DNA from: Mesostigma viride | Lineage: Eukaryota; Streptophyta; Mesostigmatophyceae; Mesostigmatales; Mesostigmataceae | NCBI GenBank assembly: GCA_009746045.1 | Contig: RPFO01000166.1 | Span: forward strand, 62,001-126,000 | Reading direction: 5' to 3' | DNA: 64,000 nt | In this document: piece by piece, positions 21,701-31,012 of the stretch | Numbering within the stretch: position 1 is the stretch's first letter | How the letters are laid out: every line of letters begins with the position of its first letter | Notes under the pieces: generated by a model | Database searches by the model: none | Told to the model about the DNA's origin: nothing | Seen by the model: the letters and a program-made list of their open reading frames with translations, nothing else | Program-made: the position numbers and the translations under genes

Positions 21701-24700
21701 GATGCCTTGCTGTCGGTGATGGGTGGTGAAGCGGGTACATAGCCGTCCTCATCGTCCCGTGATGCCTTGCTGTCGGTGATGGGTGGTGAAGCGGGTCACT
21801 AGCCGTCCTCATCGTCCCGTGATGCCTTGCTGTCGGTGATGGGTGGTGAAGCGGGTACATAGCTGTCCTCATCGTCCCGTGATGCCTTGCTGTCGGTGAT
21901 GGGTGGTGAAGCGGGTACATAGCCGTCCTCATCGTCCCGTGATGCCTTGCTGTCGGTGATGGGTGGTGAAGCGGGTCAATAGCCGTCCTCATCGTCCCGT
22001 GATGCCTTGTCTGTCTACATTAAAGCACGGTGTCTGAAATCGCTTGTTGTGGGCAACTGGCTCTGTGCAAAACCTACCAAGCACCACCCTCCTTGAAGGA
22101 CCCCGCTGGCCTCTCTCGTCTCGCTCTCCTGGCACGCGCATTCGGCCCAGTCCATCCAGTCCATGAGCTGGTTGATTCCGCCGAACCATCCTCTTTTTTC
22201 TGCCCCTAGTTCTGGTATCACGCTGAAAGTTTATGGCTGGCTCGCTGGAGCAGTAGTTATGGGCATGGGCATAAGGCAAATGCACCTGGGGTAAAATACG
22301 CCAGCATGTAGATCAACATATTGCCTCACTCTTGATTGACTATGGAACTACAACTTCTTCCGCAGTCTGCTCCTTCTGCTTCCTCTCCGTTCTGCCTCCC
22401 AGAAAGATGGCTAATGGTTTTGGGTCTGAAAGAAGTAATCCACAGCCAGGCGCCTTTGTCAAGGCTTGCGGCCTTGCCAACTGCCTATTCTTCTGCTCGC
22501 TTGCCCTGCTCACTGTTGGCACACACATTATTAATTAGGCACACCAAGCTTATCTACGTACTGGTACAGCGTTGGCACACACATTATTAAGTAGGCACCT
22601 AAGCTTATCTACGTACTGGTACAGTGTTGGAACACACATTATTAATTAGGCACACCAAGCTTATCTACGTACTGGTGCAGCAGTTCTTTCTTTTACTGGT
22701 ACAGTAACACCCCCACTTGTGGGTATTTCATCAACATGCTCGTTGCCACTCTGAGACACCGACCTCACCATTCCTGTGGCTTTTCCAAGCGACCCCCTAT
22801 TTGCGATACTGTTATCAGGGTCCATGCACCCTGCATCATTCCTTGATGTGCTCTGCTTGCCCTCGCGAGCTCTTACATGCCCGTAATCAAGACACGGGCG
22901 CAATAGGGTTCACCGGAGATTACTTGCCTGTCTTCCCAGCCCCTCCCACACTCACCGCGACGCTCGTATTAATGTATTCATGTCACACCGACCTGCTCCC
23001 TCTTCTCACCAGGATGACTTCATTTTTTGCCGCAACTGGCTGGAGGCAACGCGCTGGGCGCTGAAGAAGGCCTCCTTTGTAAGCCTTGTAATGCCTGAAT
23101 AAGAATAAGAAGAAGCATTAAGCATAAGCATAAGCATAAGCATAAGCATGAGCATGAGCATGAGCATGAGCATGAGCATGAGCATGAGCGTGAGCGTGAG
23201 CGTGAGCGTGAGCGTGAGCGTGAGCGTGAGCGTGAGCGTGAGCGTGAGCGTGAGCGTGAGCGTGAGCGTGAGAATGAGAATGAGAATGAGAATGAGAATG
23301 AGAATGAGAATGAGAATGAGAATGAGAATGAGAATGAGAATGAGAATGAGAATGAGAATGAGAATGAGAATGAGAATGAGAATGAGAATGAGAATGAGAA
23401 TGAGAATGAGAATGACCATAACCATGACCATGAGCATGAGCATGAGCATGAGCATGAGCATGAGCATGAGCATGAGCATGAGCATGAGCATGAGCGTGAG
23501 CGTGAGCGTGAGCGTGAGCGTGAGCGTGAGCGTGAGCGTGAGCGTGAGCGTGAGCGTGAGCGTGAGCGTGAGCGTGAGCGTGAGCGTGAGCGTGAGCGTG
23601 AGCGTGAGCGTGAGCGTGAGCGTGAGCGTGAGCGTGAGCGTGAGCGTGAGCGTGAGCGTGAGCGTGAGCGTGAGCGTGAGCGTGAGCGTGAGCGTGACCA
23701 TGACCATGACCATGAGCATCCGCATCCGCATCCGCATGAGCATGAGCATGAGCATGAGCATGAGCATGAGCATGAGCATGAGCATGAGCATGAGCATGAG
23801 CATGAGCATGAGCATGAGCATGAGCATGAGCATGAGCATGAGCATGAGCATGAGCATGAGCATGAGCATGAGCATGAGCATGAGCATCAGGATAAGAGTA
23901 AGAGCTAGAGCTAGAGCAAGAGCAAGAGCAAGAGCAAGAGCAAGAGCAAGAGCAAGAGCAAGAGCAAGAGCAAGAGCAAGAGCAAGAGCAAGAGCAAGAG
24001 CAAGAGCAAGAGCAAGAGCAAGAGCAAGAGCAAGAGCAAGAGCAAGAGCAAGAGCAAGAGCAAGAGCAAGAGCAAGAGCAAGAGCAAGAGCATGAGCATG
24101 AGCAAGAGCAAGAGCAAGAGCAAGAGCAAGAGCAAGAGCAAGAGCAAGAGCAAGAGCAAGAGCAAGAGCAAGAGCAAGAGCAAGAGCAAGAGCAAGAGCA
24201 AGAGCAAGAGCAAGAGCAAGAGCAAGAGCAAGAGCAAGAGCAAGAGCAAGAGCAAGAGCAAGAGCAAGAGCAAGAGCAAGAGCAAGAGCAAGAGCAAGAG
24301 CAAGAGCAAGAGCAAGAGCAAGAGCAAGAGCAAGAGCAAGAGCAAGAGCAAGAGCAAGAGCAAGAGCAAGAGCAAGAATAAGAATAAGAATAAGAATAAG
24401 AATAAGAATAAGAATAAGAATAAGAATAAGAATAAGAATAAGAATAAGAATAAGAATAAGAATAAGAATAAGAATAAGAATAAGAATAAGCATTAGCTGG
24501 GCGCTCAAGATAGACACCGTTGTAGGTCGTTCTATTTTGTGAGCCTAGATGCCTTGGATGCAGCAGGGACCGGTCTGGATAGAATGCCACGGGGTTTACA
24601 TGTTGCAATGGTTATACTACTATTATGTGGTGCAGTGTATATGTAACGACGGTTTGCAGGTCTTGTGATGCCTTGCATGCTGGTATCTGTTTTCAACAAC

Positions 24701-26542
24701 AACTCGTATGTCCAGACATAGTCTAATGGCACTCAATGGAGAAGTTGATGTGTATTTAGTAAGTGACGGTAAGTTGAAGCGATTTTGAACAACACGAAGT
24801 CAGTTAAGCCATGCATAGGTAGTTAAGCCATGCCTTGGCTAGTCATTCTCCAGCCCATTTGACCACCTCTTCGAGCCTGTTCCCCAACCCTCTCATGTCT
24901 TAATTGCTGCCGCTCATGCCCCTTGACCCCCCCCCCCCCCCCCCCCCCCTTCCCAGGCCAACCCGGGGTGGGGCGCACTGCGCATATCCTTTGGCATGAG
25001 CGGGCTGGTGCTGCGGTCACACGATCTGCCCCACTTGATGGACTTTGTGTGGACGAACATCACGCTCAAGCCGGTGGACTTGCTGTGGGCGGTACGTCGT
25101 GGGGGCCCGCGGGGAGTCAAGCCAGTCCTTGTGCCCTGTGTTTTCGCAACGCCTATTCCTTAAACATCACGCTGACAGCCATGGGCTTGCTATGGACGGT
25201 ACGTAGAGCCGCGGGGAGTCAAGCATGTCCTTGTACCCTGTGTACAGGCGCTGCCTGAATTCACTCTAGGCACAGTATCAAATAAATAGATTAGACTAAA
25301 AGCCTGGTGCACGCCACTCATATCTAGGCACAGTACCAAGTAGATAGATTAAACTATCAGCCGTGTCCATGTCATGCGTATCTTGATGTGTGTTCGTATG
25401 CCACAGGCTGCAGCAACATATCAGCCACCTCGGTGAACTGCCAGACAAGTAGTAGTGTCACCTTTGAGGTATCCTTGGATCCACACGTCGATTGTCTTGT
25501 CTTGATCAGGATATTACCTTTAACGTAGTCTATCTGATGTCACGTTTGAGGTATCCTTGGATCCACACGTCGATTGTCCTGTCTCGATCAGGGTATCCCT
25601 GGCATGCCATCATGGGGGGCGTAGGAGGATGATAATGACCCTTTCTAGCAAAGGAAGCGCTGCGCTGGGACAGCCTATGGTAAGTCCGCCGGGCCGTTGC
25701 GGGGGTTGAGAGGTGCAACCCACTAGGCAGCTAGGCAGCCAGCTGGGAAGAGGATCGAATTTGGTTGGTGGAAAGGCAGGAGAATCGAAGGGGGCTTCAA
25801 AAGGCGGAGGATTTGGGGGACGAGGGGGGAGATAGGGACAGAGTGCGACAACTTCTAACTGTTATCAGGCATCTCATAAGTCAAAGGCAGGACGACTTAT
25901 CAAAGCTGTTGAGGCGCTCTCCCTGCTCCCTCAGGACTACTTGCGCACGTACCTGGTCCCTCACGCGCGGCCGCTCATGGTCTACCGCTTCATCCTGCTG
26001 GAGCATATCGGCAGCGTGTCGTCGTTTGCCGCCAGGGACTCCAGGCCGCCCTGGTACGTTTTCATCGTGTTGCATGAATGCATGGATCGAGGTTCTATGT
26101 TTCCGTTTGAGATTCCAATATTCATCACAGAATCAATGCTGTCTGGTACGTTTGCTGCAAGTGATAAATTTTCCTATCGCGTGCTGCGCTGGTAAATCAC
26201 GATAGTTACAATAATTCCTAGTGAAGGCTGCCTTGGTACACATCCCGCAATCATGATACACAATCTTTCGTCGATGATAATCAGGTTGCCCTGGTATGCC
26301 GCAGTTGCACTATTTTGTGGGACATGCCCAGGTCTGGTTGTCCATGGCCTGCACGTGCATACGAAGCAGTTTCCTTTTTGAGAATGCGCGTGGGTTTGTT
26401 GCATCGTTCCTTTTCCTCTGTGTGTGTGTGTGCACGCGTGTGGGTGGGTGGGTGGGTGGGGGAGGGGGTGGGGGGTGGCTGGGTGGGTGGGTGGGGTGGG
26501 GTGGGGGGTGGGGTGGGGGGGGGGGGGTGGGGGGTGGGGGGT

Positions 26543-26581
<39 letters not shown>

Positions 26582-27384
26582 CGTGCGTTCGTGCGTTCGT
26601 GCGTTCGTGCGTTCGTGCGTTCGTGCGTTCGTGCGTTCGTGCGTTCGTGCGTTCGTGCGTTCGTGCGTTCGTGCGTGCGTTCGTGCGTTCGTGCGTTCGT
26701 GCGTTCGTGCGTTCGTGCGTTCGTGCGTTCGTGCGTTCGTGCGTTCGTGCGTTCGTGCGTTCGTGCGTTCGTGCGTTCGTGCGTTCGTGCGTTCGTGCGT
26801 TCGTGCGTTCGTGCGTTCGTGCGTTCGTGCGTTCGTGCGTTCGTGCGTTCGTGCGTTCGTGCGTTCGTGCGTTCGTGCGTTCGTGCGTTTGTGCGTTCGT
26901 GTGCACTTTGGGGGGGCGGGAGGCTGGGGGAGCCATTTGCTTAAGAGGATCTATGCCAGCATAAAGGTTTTTTGCGTGTATACGTGATGTTGTTAAGCGC
27001 CAGCTAGACGATGTCATGAAGACCGCCAGTAGATGTGGGCGGCCTTCAAAAACTCGCTTCTAGGCGATAAATGAATGTAGTGATTATCTTCAGGACTTGT
27101 TTCTGCCTGTAATGCATGTCTGCCTGAGCGCTAGGTCCCACTATGTCTTCACGTCCGTGCCGAATGTCCCTGTGTGTGCCATGCGTGTGTGCAGGCCTGG
27201 GTGCTACCAACCCATGTCCAAGGTGTGGTCGCTGCACAAAGACGAGCTCTACGATATATCCAAGTGCCGTAATTCTGACATCTGCCCTTGTAAGCTTGTC
27301 CCGCCCACAAGGACCGACGTCTCGGGCTTCCTTCAGACGGTGATCAACTTCAATTCAACAGAGGGAACAAAGGCTCACCCCTAG
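9716..27384 (+). CDS. GT54/MGAT4-like N-acetylglucosaminyltransferase, eleven exons
   Basis: Probable Golgi glycosyltransferase resembling the MGAT4 family, which adds beta-1,4-GlcNAc to N-glycan mannose. Exons: 9,716-9,813; 10,932-10,956; 11,154-11,382; 13,105-13,262; 14,366-14,505; 15,278-15,334; 21,403-21,484; 23,013-23,078; 24,957-25,091; 25,935-26,053; 27,195-27,384. All phases agree and the sum is 1,299 nt (432 aa plus stop). Exon 1 encodes a short N terminus and a hydrophobic segment (about residues 17-31), as in type II Golgi enzymes. The catalytic part has [27 protein letters not shown], the metal-binding EDD (residues 263-265, across an exon junction), [21 protein letters not shown] and HIGSVSSF, matching the order of MGAT4 motifs. 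The 13,263-14,365 intron needs a GC donor. Exons 1 and 2 are the least certain, being supported by phase, splice sites and the membrane segment only. Acceptor substrate is unknown. Confidence 0.8.
9814..11153. other. Glycosyltransferase introns 1 and 2
   Basis: Intron 1 (9,814-10,931) starts GTATGC and ends TTTGCAG. Intron 2 (10,957-11,153) starts GTGAGT and ends CCCCAG. Between them is the 25-nt exon 10,932-10,956. The segment 10,680-10,870 is rich in CACA and GCACAC dinucleotide-like sequence. No other gene is seen. Confidence 0.45.
11415..11640. repeat. Dispersed hairpin repeat copies in intron 3
   Basis: Two diverged copies of the CCCGTTGGGG unit occur at 11,432-11,460 and 11,532-11,560 and an inverted one at 11,605-11,620. 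They match the dispersed hairpin family seen at 1,850, 5,610 and 57,300. Confidence 0.4.
12583..13091 (+). repeat. (CCAACA)n hexanucleotide array
   Basis: About 85 CCAACA units with an internal block of CCAACG and CGAACG variants at 12,803-12,860. The array fills the end of glycosyltransferase intron 3 and stops a few bases before the acceptor at 13,104. Every frame is open on both strands because a 6-bp unit without stops cannot close a frame; the resulting dipeptide-repeat frames are not taken as genes. Confidence 0.95.
13419..13539 (+). repeat. 20-bp tandem repeat
   Basis: Six copies of TATTTAGTTGAATACAAATG with small variations, in glycosyltransferase intron 4. Confidence 0.9.
13721..14365 (+). 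repeat. 80-bp tandem repeat of a splice acceptor and exon start
   Basis: Eight 80-bp units begin at 13,721, 13,801, 13,881, 13,961, 14,041, 14,121, 14,201 and 14,281. Each carries CCCACCAG, then GTGCAGCTGGTGGTCATGAA, that is, the 3' splice site and first bases of the exon that starts at 14,366. The true exon is in effect the ninth unit. The copies differ from it just after this point (AACACCAGCC against AACAACCAGCC), which shifts the frame if they are used. Confidence 0.9.
15335..19129. other. Glycosyltransferase intron 6, first part
   Basis: Large intron with little recognisable content. Palindromic TGACGCG and GCGTCAG motifs cluster at 15,395-15,500 and 17,735-17,860. A 45-bp stretch around GAGTAGAGGTTG is repeated in direct orientation at 16,595-16,640 and 17,680-17,725. 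A possible gag-like frame lies on the minus strand at 17,003-17,317. The rest shows no gene. Confidence 0.5.
17003..17531 (-). pseudogene. Possible gag-like relic
   Basis: The minus strand has an Ala-rich frame (17,531-17,322) followed in another frame by 17,317-17,003, which contains a DGDGDGDG run and [20 protein letters not shown]. The latter faintly resembles the start of capsid regions in retrotransposon Gag proteins. No zinc knuckle is seen, the frames do not join, and no neighbouring pol was found. It could equally be a chance frame in GC-rich DNA. Confidence 0.3.
19130..19737 (+). mobile_element. 5'-truncated LINE-2 copy inside intron 6
   Basis: Begins near 19,130, or slightly before, in the segment that follows the RT motif in the 34,770 copy. 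It encodes a C-terminal region with [17 protein letters not shown] and [15 protein letters not shown] ending at 19,565. The 3' untranslated part carries the family hairpin (ACATGATCTCC, then GGAGGCATGT at about 19,667-19,690) and about eight AATTT units (19,694-19,733). It has no RT and cannot move by itself. It lies in the sense orientation within the host intron. Confidence 0.85.
19738..21402. other. Glycosyltransferase intron 6, last part
   Basis: Directly after the LINE tail a 34-codon frame (19,738-19,842) opens with [18 protein letters not shown]; it has no recognised homologue and may be chance. At 20,480-20,600 CCGCGGCCAC-type motifs repeat several times. Nothing else is recognised. 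Confidence 0.4.
21646..22010 (+). repeat. 60-bp tandem repeat
   Basis: Six 60-bp units, each with GCTGTCGGTGATGGGTGGTG and CCGTCCTCATCGTCCCGTGA, in glycosyltransferase intron 7. Two variants (GGTCACTAG and GGTACATAG) are mixed along the array. Confidence 0.93.
22513..22680 (+). repeat. Tandem repeat of about 56 bp
   Basis: Three units with TTGGCACACACATTATTAA and CTTATCTACGTACTGGTAC, in glycosyltransferase intron 7. Confidence 0.88.
23118..24495 (+). repeat. 1.4-kb mosaic hexanucleotide array
   Basis: An unbroken run of hexamers in homogeneous blocks: AAGCAT, GAGCAT, GAGCGT, GAGAAT, GACCAT, GAGCAT, GAGCGT, GACCAT, GCATCC, GAGCAT, GAGCAA and finally AATAAG. It fills most of glycosyltransferase intron 8 (23,079-24,956). 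All frames are open over the array because no unit supplies a stop, so the minus-strand frame of about 500 codons is judged an artefact. Nearby blocks share intermediate variants, as expected from slippage and local homogenisation. Confidence 0.95.
24927..24949 (+). repeat. C-tract at splice acceptor
   Basis: Run of 23 C ending seven bases before the exon at 24,957. It acts as the pyrimidine tract of that acceptor. Confidence 0.85.
25160..25260 (+). repeat. Partial duplication of exon 9 end with its donor
   Basis: The segment 25,160-25,250 (AACATCACGCTGACAGCC, TTGCTATGGACG, GTACGTAG, GCGGGGAGTCAAGC) is a diverged copy of the end of exon 9 and its donor at 25,058-25,135 (AACATCACGCTCAAGCC, TTGCTGTGGGCG, GTACGTCG, GCGGGGAGTCAAGC). 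It lies in intron 9, about 100 bp downstream of the original. Confidence 0.8.
26441..26581 (+). repeat. GGGT-rich and long G-tract sequence
   Basis: GGGT and GGGGT repeats leading into an almost pure run of about 35 G (26,547-26,581) in glycosyltransferase intron 10. Strong G-quadruplex potential on the transcribed RNA. Confidence 0.9.
26582..26900 (+). repeat. (GTGCGTTC)n array
   Basis: About forty 8-bp GTGCGTTC units directly after the G-tract in intron 10. Frames through it are open on both strands and are not considered coding. Confidence 0.95.
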
Positions 27385-28869
27385 TTAGGCACTCGCAGCA
27401 AATGATCACTCCGCGTGCTCAGTCGCAGATTATGGACACCACTCGAGGGTGCATATGGATTGGGCCTTGCATTTTAATGAAGAGTAGATTTAAAAAGGAA
27501 CAGGTTCCCGCGGTCTGGCAACAGATTTTGCAGCGAATCCTAGGTGCATGTGTGCACATTGAAGAAAAGGTGGCCAACCTTGCGTTTTAGGAACTAAGCC
27601 ACACGAGCAAATTTGCCTGTACACATTAATGAATTACACACCCACCTGTGGGTGGGAGCAGAGCACTTATAGTGCTTTACATCCAGGCGTGTGTTGCTCA
27701 ACGAGAAGGGGGCAGAGACTCCTGATTTCCCTCATCCCTGAAGGCAAACCACAGCTGCAAATGCAATCATCACTACTTGAGCACTAAGAAAGCCTGGCAT
27801 CTACTACTGCCTGTATGATCTTACCTTGAAAGCTTGCAATTGAGTGCACATGCATGAACATAGCACTGGTTTCGGATCTCGTATCTCAGCACCGGGCCGC
27901 TATACTCGTTAGGGCAGGCTTGCAAAGCACGTAGATCTCAAAAGTAGGCATCCAAGGATCCGGTTGAGAATTCGCATCGGTCAATGTTGATGTATCTGAA
28001 TCCTGGTGCATTGCCACTGTGATACACGATTATGTTGCCCCTGCAATCAAAACAATCAAATTGGGTCGATCTCTTTATATTCTAGGATCCAACATGGAGC
28101 TAGCCCACGTTGCACTGAGGAAAGTACCGTTCATATGTCATGCATATGCAACCTGGAGCTTCATGAAATGCAATTTTGCATGAGTGCAGTACGGTACACG
28201 CAAATACAATTAAGCTCTGGACAAGAAGGTGAACCTGGTGTGGGGGGGGGGGATGGGGGAAGGGGGGGGGGGGGGGGGGGGGGGGGCACTATGCAAAAAA
28301 AATAATTCGTACCGTGGGCAGGCTAATGGAAAGCATGGAAATTCAGATATCATATTTAGTGAGAAGACCAAAGATTCTGTACCAATGCATATATCCACGC
28401 ACAGCTAGCGCTGTGTATGTGATATGTACATGCGTCGAGCATTAGTGCACCCACAGTTATGCCAGACTCCTCGAGAGTAGTTTAGATTGCAGCGGTGCCT
28501 TGCCCTCAGGCACTGTGAGGGAAGACGGGTGTCTCTGCCCCCTTCAGTCAAAGTCTGCATGCAACATACAGAGATGTAAAGTGCTCACTCTGTATATTAT
28601 TGTGCTCCGTGACTCCCCAACGGGAGCGTGTGTTTAGTTAATTAATTAATGGGTCGAGGCCCCGGCCACCAACTTGTAGTTCTAACCTCTCAGTGCTATA
28701 TCAAGGAGACAACTAGTGCAGGCCAGAAATCGGGAGAATCCGGACCATGGTAGCTCGAGCCTGCCGTTAGTCTTTTCCGCGTGTTTGAGTCGTTAATGTT
28801 CAGGATGATGAATTAACATGAATGGAGATTAATGAATTAATTAATTAATAAATTAATTAACAGACAGAG
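27385..28869. other. Intergenic, glycosyltransferase 3' flank
   Basis: No gene is recognised. A G-tract lies at 28,240-28,286. A reversed copy of the dispersed hairpin repeat (GTGCTCCGTGACTCCCCAAC) lies at 28,603-28,650, followed at 28,690-28,810 by a unit (AAGGAGACAACTAGTGCAGG) also seen at 590-745 and 58,115. Confidence 0.5.
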
Positions 28870-29133
28870 AGATAATTTAATTAATAGACACGTGACTGCA
28901 TGCGTCACGTGAGCATAAGTCGTCAGTGGGAGGGGAACATGGGATGGAATGGATTATGTAAGCTATCTAGGTCCTAGTTACAGGGTTGTGGGCACCACGG
29001 CCCGAATCGCTATGAATGCCATAGGCGGTCACATGCGGAGCCCCCACAGACTTGGTCTCCTTAATCACTACTTGCCATCTATCCTTGGCAATCCACAGAC
29101 TTGGTCTCCTTAATCACTACTTGCCATCTATCC
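28870..29133 (-). mobile_element. LINE-1 3' end, left part of interrupted copy
   Basis: On the minus strand this is the LINE-1 3' region ending in CACGTG and TTAA repeats. It matches 3,440-3,700 (opposite orientation) and 35,455-35,720. The copy stops at ATCTATCC (29,126-29,133), where LINE-2 has inserted; its continuation resumes at 35,341. A 41-bp piece is tandemly doubled at 29,048-29,133. Confidence 0.8.
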
Positions 29134-29421
29134 ACGGCAAGGAAACTTTCGGTTTCCGGTGTGCCGAGCTATGGATGCCGAGAATGCTCATAACTTTTGA
29201 CTCCGGGCATGAAATTTGGTCGGGTGAATTGCAACAGACTCGCTTTTTGATGACGAACACGCTGATCTAATTTTTGGCAGCCATCGCCCAGGATTTCGCA
29301 AGTTATCGCCAGCGGCCTGCCCAGCAGATATCGCTATTTTTCTGCACGTTATGGCGGCACCACGCACGTGAGCCGTGTGCCTGCGCCCCCTGCCATCGTC
29401 TAGGTGTGATTAAACGTAGAT

Positions 29422-30576
29422 ATGGAGGCCCCCGCATCGCCTTCAGCTTCTGTCGCCGAGTCTACTGATGCCCAGCTTGCTGCAAACAAAATCGCCAACG
29501 ACAGCCATGTCGCCGCCGAGAACGCCCCTCAAAAGCGGCCCAAGACTTCGGAAGCAACTCCGATAGATACTGAAACCTCCTTGCCGGACGCCATTCCCTC
29601 ATCATTCTACATTCCCGACCAGCGTTTGAGCCTGGCCGAACTCGCTACCTTACTCGCCAACAACGACACCGCCGTAATCAGCGTGCTGAAGCTCCGCAAC
29701 GACAACGACGCCCCGATTCGCCACCCTTACACCGGCAAGATTATGGAAGCTCCTTCGGATGAGTGGCCTGATTGGGAGGCGGACCAGCGTCGGCTTGCCT
29801 GTCTTATTTCGTGCTGCCCTGCGCTTGTCGAGCTGCCGGCGACAGCCATCGCCAGGCCAGCCCCCGCGTCCGATATTACCGGGCAACTGCAGGACCTTGC
29901 ACAGTCTTTTACGACCGTGCAGGGCGACATTAAGGTCCTGACGGAGGCGTCTGCAGCTGCGACAGCCCAATTGCTGGAGCTGAAGAAAGCCCTGGCAGCC
30001 CCCGCCAAAACAACCACGTTTGCCGACGTTACCGGCAAGCAGTTGACCACCATTGTTCAACAGGCGGCCAAGTCTGCCGCTACCGCTGCGGTCACCCAGA
30101 ATGCAGTGCAGCAACGCCAACGCAATATGGTAATCAAGAACTTCCAGAAAGGCGAGGCACATGAGACAGCACACTCACTTACCGAGGAGCTGCGCGGCCC
30201 AGCGTTTCTGGGGAGGCTGCAGCTCCAGAACCGTGTTGCTATTGAACGTGCCATTCGGCTGCCAGGCCCTCTGGGCCTGGTCGTCGTCACCATGGCCTCC
30301 ATGCACGACAAACGCCTCGTTCTGGGAGCACGTCGTCTGCTCCAGCGCGGTGACTTCAGCCTCGACGAGGACTACACGCCGGCTCAAGTGAAGGCGAGGA
30401 GCGCGGTGTGGAACAGCACCATCGTCCAGGAAACCAAGGCGCTCGAGACCCCGGGTAAGCGCATTAAGCTGCGTCTGCTTCAGGATGGCTCCTTCGCAGC
30501 ATTCTTTGATGGGAAGAAGCTTAAAGGTGTTCAGATTAACACCCCCGGAGCGGAGTCTCGTGAGGTGTCAGTCTAG
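29422..30576 (+). CDS. LINE-2 ORF1 protein, L1-type RNA-binding protein
   Basis: Intact 384-aa frame. The first 90 residues are polar and Ala/Pro-rich; residues about 150-230 are helix-prone with heptad-like Leu and Ala spacing and may form a coiled coil. From about residue 235 VIKNFQKGEAHETAHSLTEE begins an RRM-like segment of the kind found in L1 ORF1 proteins, followed by DKRLVLGARRLLQRGDFSL and a basic C-terminal segment (KRIKLRLLQDGSFAAFF). Such proteins coat element RNA and aid target-primed reverse transcription. The start ATG at 29,422 is the first in frame and lies 288 bp into the element. While ORF2 is decayed, ORF1 is open throughout, so either decay is recent or ORF1 was kept by chance. 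Confidence 0.8.
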   Translation: MEAPASPSASVAESTDAQLAANKIANDSHVAAENAPQKRPKTSEATPIDTETSLPDAIPSSFYIPDQRLSLAELATLLANNDTAVISVLKLRNDNDAPIRHPYTGKIMEAPSDEWPDWEADQRRLACLISCCPALVELPATAIARPAPASDITGQLQDLAQSFTTVQGDIKVLTEASAAATAQLLELKKALAAPAKTTTFADVTGKQLTTIVQQAAKSAATAAVTQNAVQQRQRNMVIKNFQKGEAHETAHSLTEELRGPAFLGRLQLQNRVAIERAIRLPGPLGLVVVTMASMHDKRLVLGARRLLQRGDFSLDEDYTPAQVKARSAVWNSTIVQETKALETPGKRIKLRLLQDGSFAAFFDGKKLKGVQINTPGAESREVSV

Positions 30577-30683
30577 CAGGAAAGGTGCTGCCTCCGGTGG
30601 TGTCCGTAGGTAGACAACCTTCCTCGTCGGCTCGCGGCTAACAGGCTTCGGAGACAGCCTCTAAACAGTCCCGTTCCACTACC

Positions 30684-31012
30684 ATGCCTCGACCTAACCG
30701 TCGGGTGAAAGCCATGGTGGTGCCGGTATTTCGGGCCACAACCTCATCTGTCAAATGTCAGATTCGTAAAACCCAACGTTTGCTAGATTACCTACGCCTC
30801 GGCGTTGTGCAATCAGCCCCAACCCCGAATACCCCGTGCAAGCGGCAGGCTCGCATCCTACGCTTGCAGGACAAAATAAATGCGATGAAAAGCACTATTT
30901 CTACCGCTTCCCTTCCCCCCTCCGTTTCACCCCCACCTCCCCCCCCCGCCGCATCCACCCCCATCATCCGGCCATCGTCGTCCTCCCCTGGTGGGCCAGC
31001 AGCTAGGCATCC
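30684..31012 (+). other. LINE-2 inter-ORF region
   Basis: Between ORF1 and the endonuclease an open frame starts with MPRPNRRVKAMVVPVFRAT and has a Pro-rich stretch. It may be the N terminus of ORF2, joined to the endonuclease through one frameshift near 31,010, or only a spacer. No domain is recognised. Confidence 0.4.

Noticed and set aside
23006-24608. Minus-strand and plus-strand frames of 300-500 codons with Leu-Ala, Cys-Ser, His-Ala, Met-Ser or Lys-Ser dipeptides
   Set aside because: They are forced open by a stop-free hexanucleotide array lying in an intron; several frames on both strands are open at once and no non-repeat domain adjoins.
26296-27017. Frames with Arg-Ala-Phe-Val-Arg-Ser-Cys-Val or Thr-Asn-Ala-Arg-Thr-His-Glu-Arg repeats
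   Set aside because: Products of the GTGCGTTC array within the glycosyltransferase intron.
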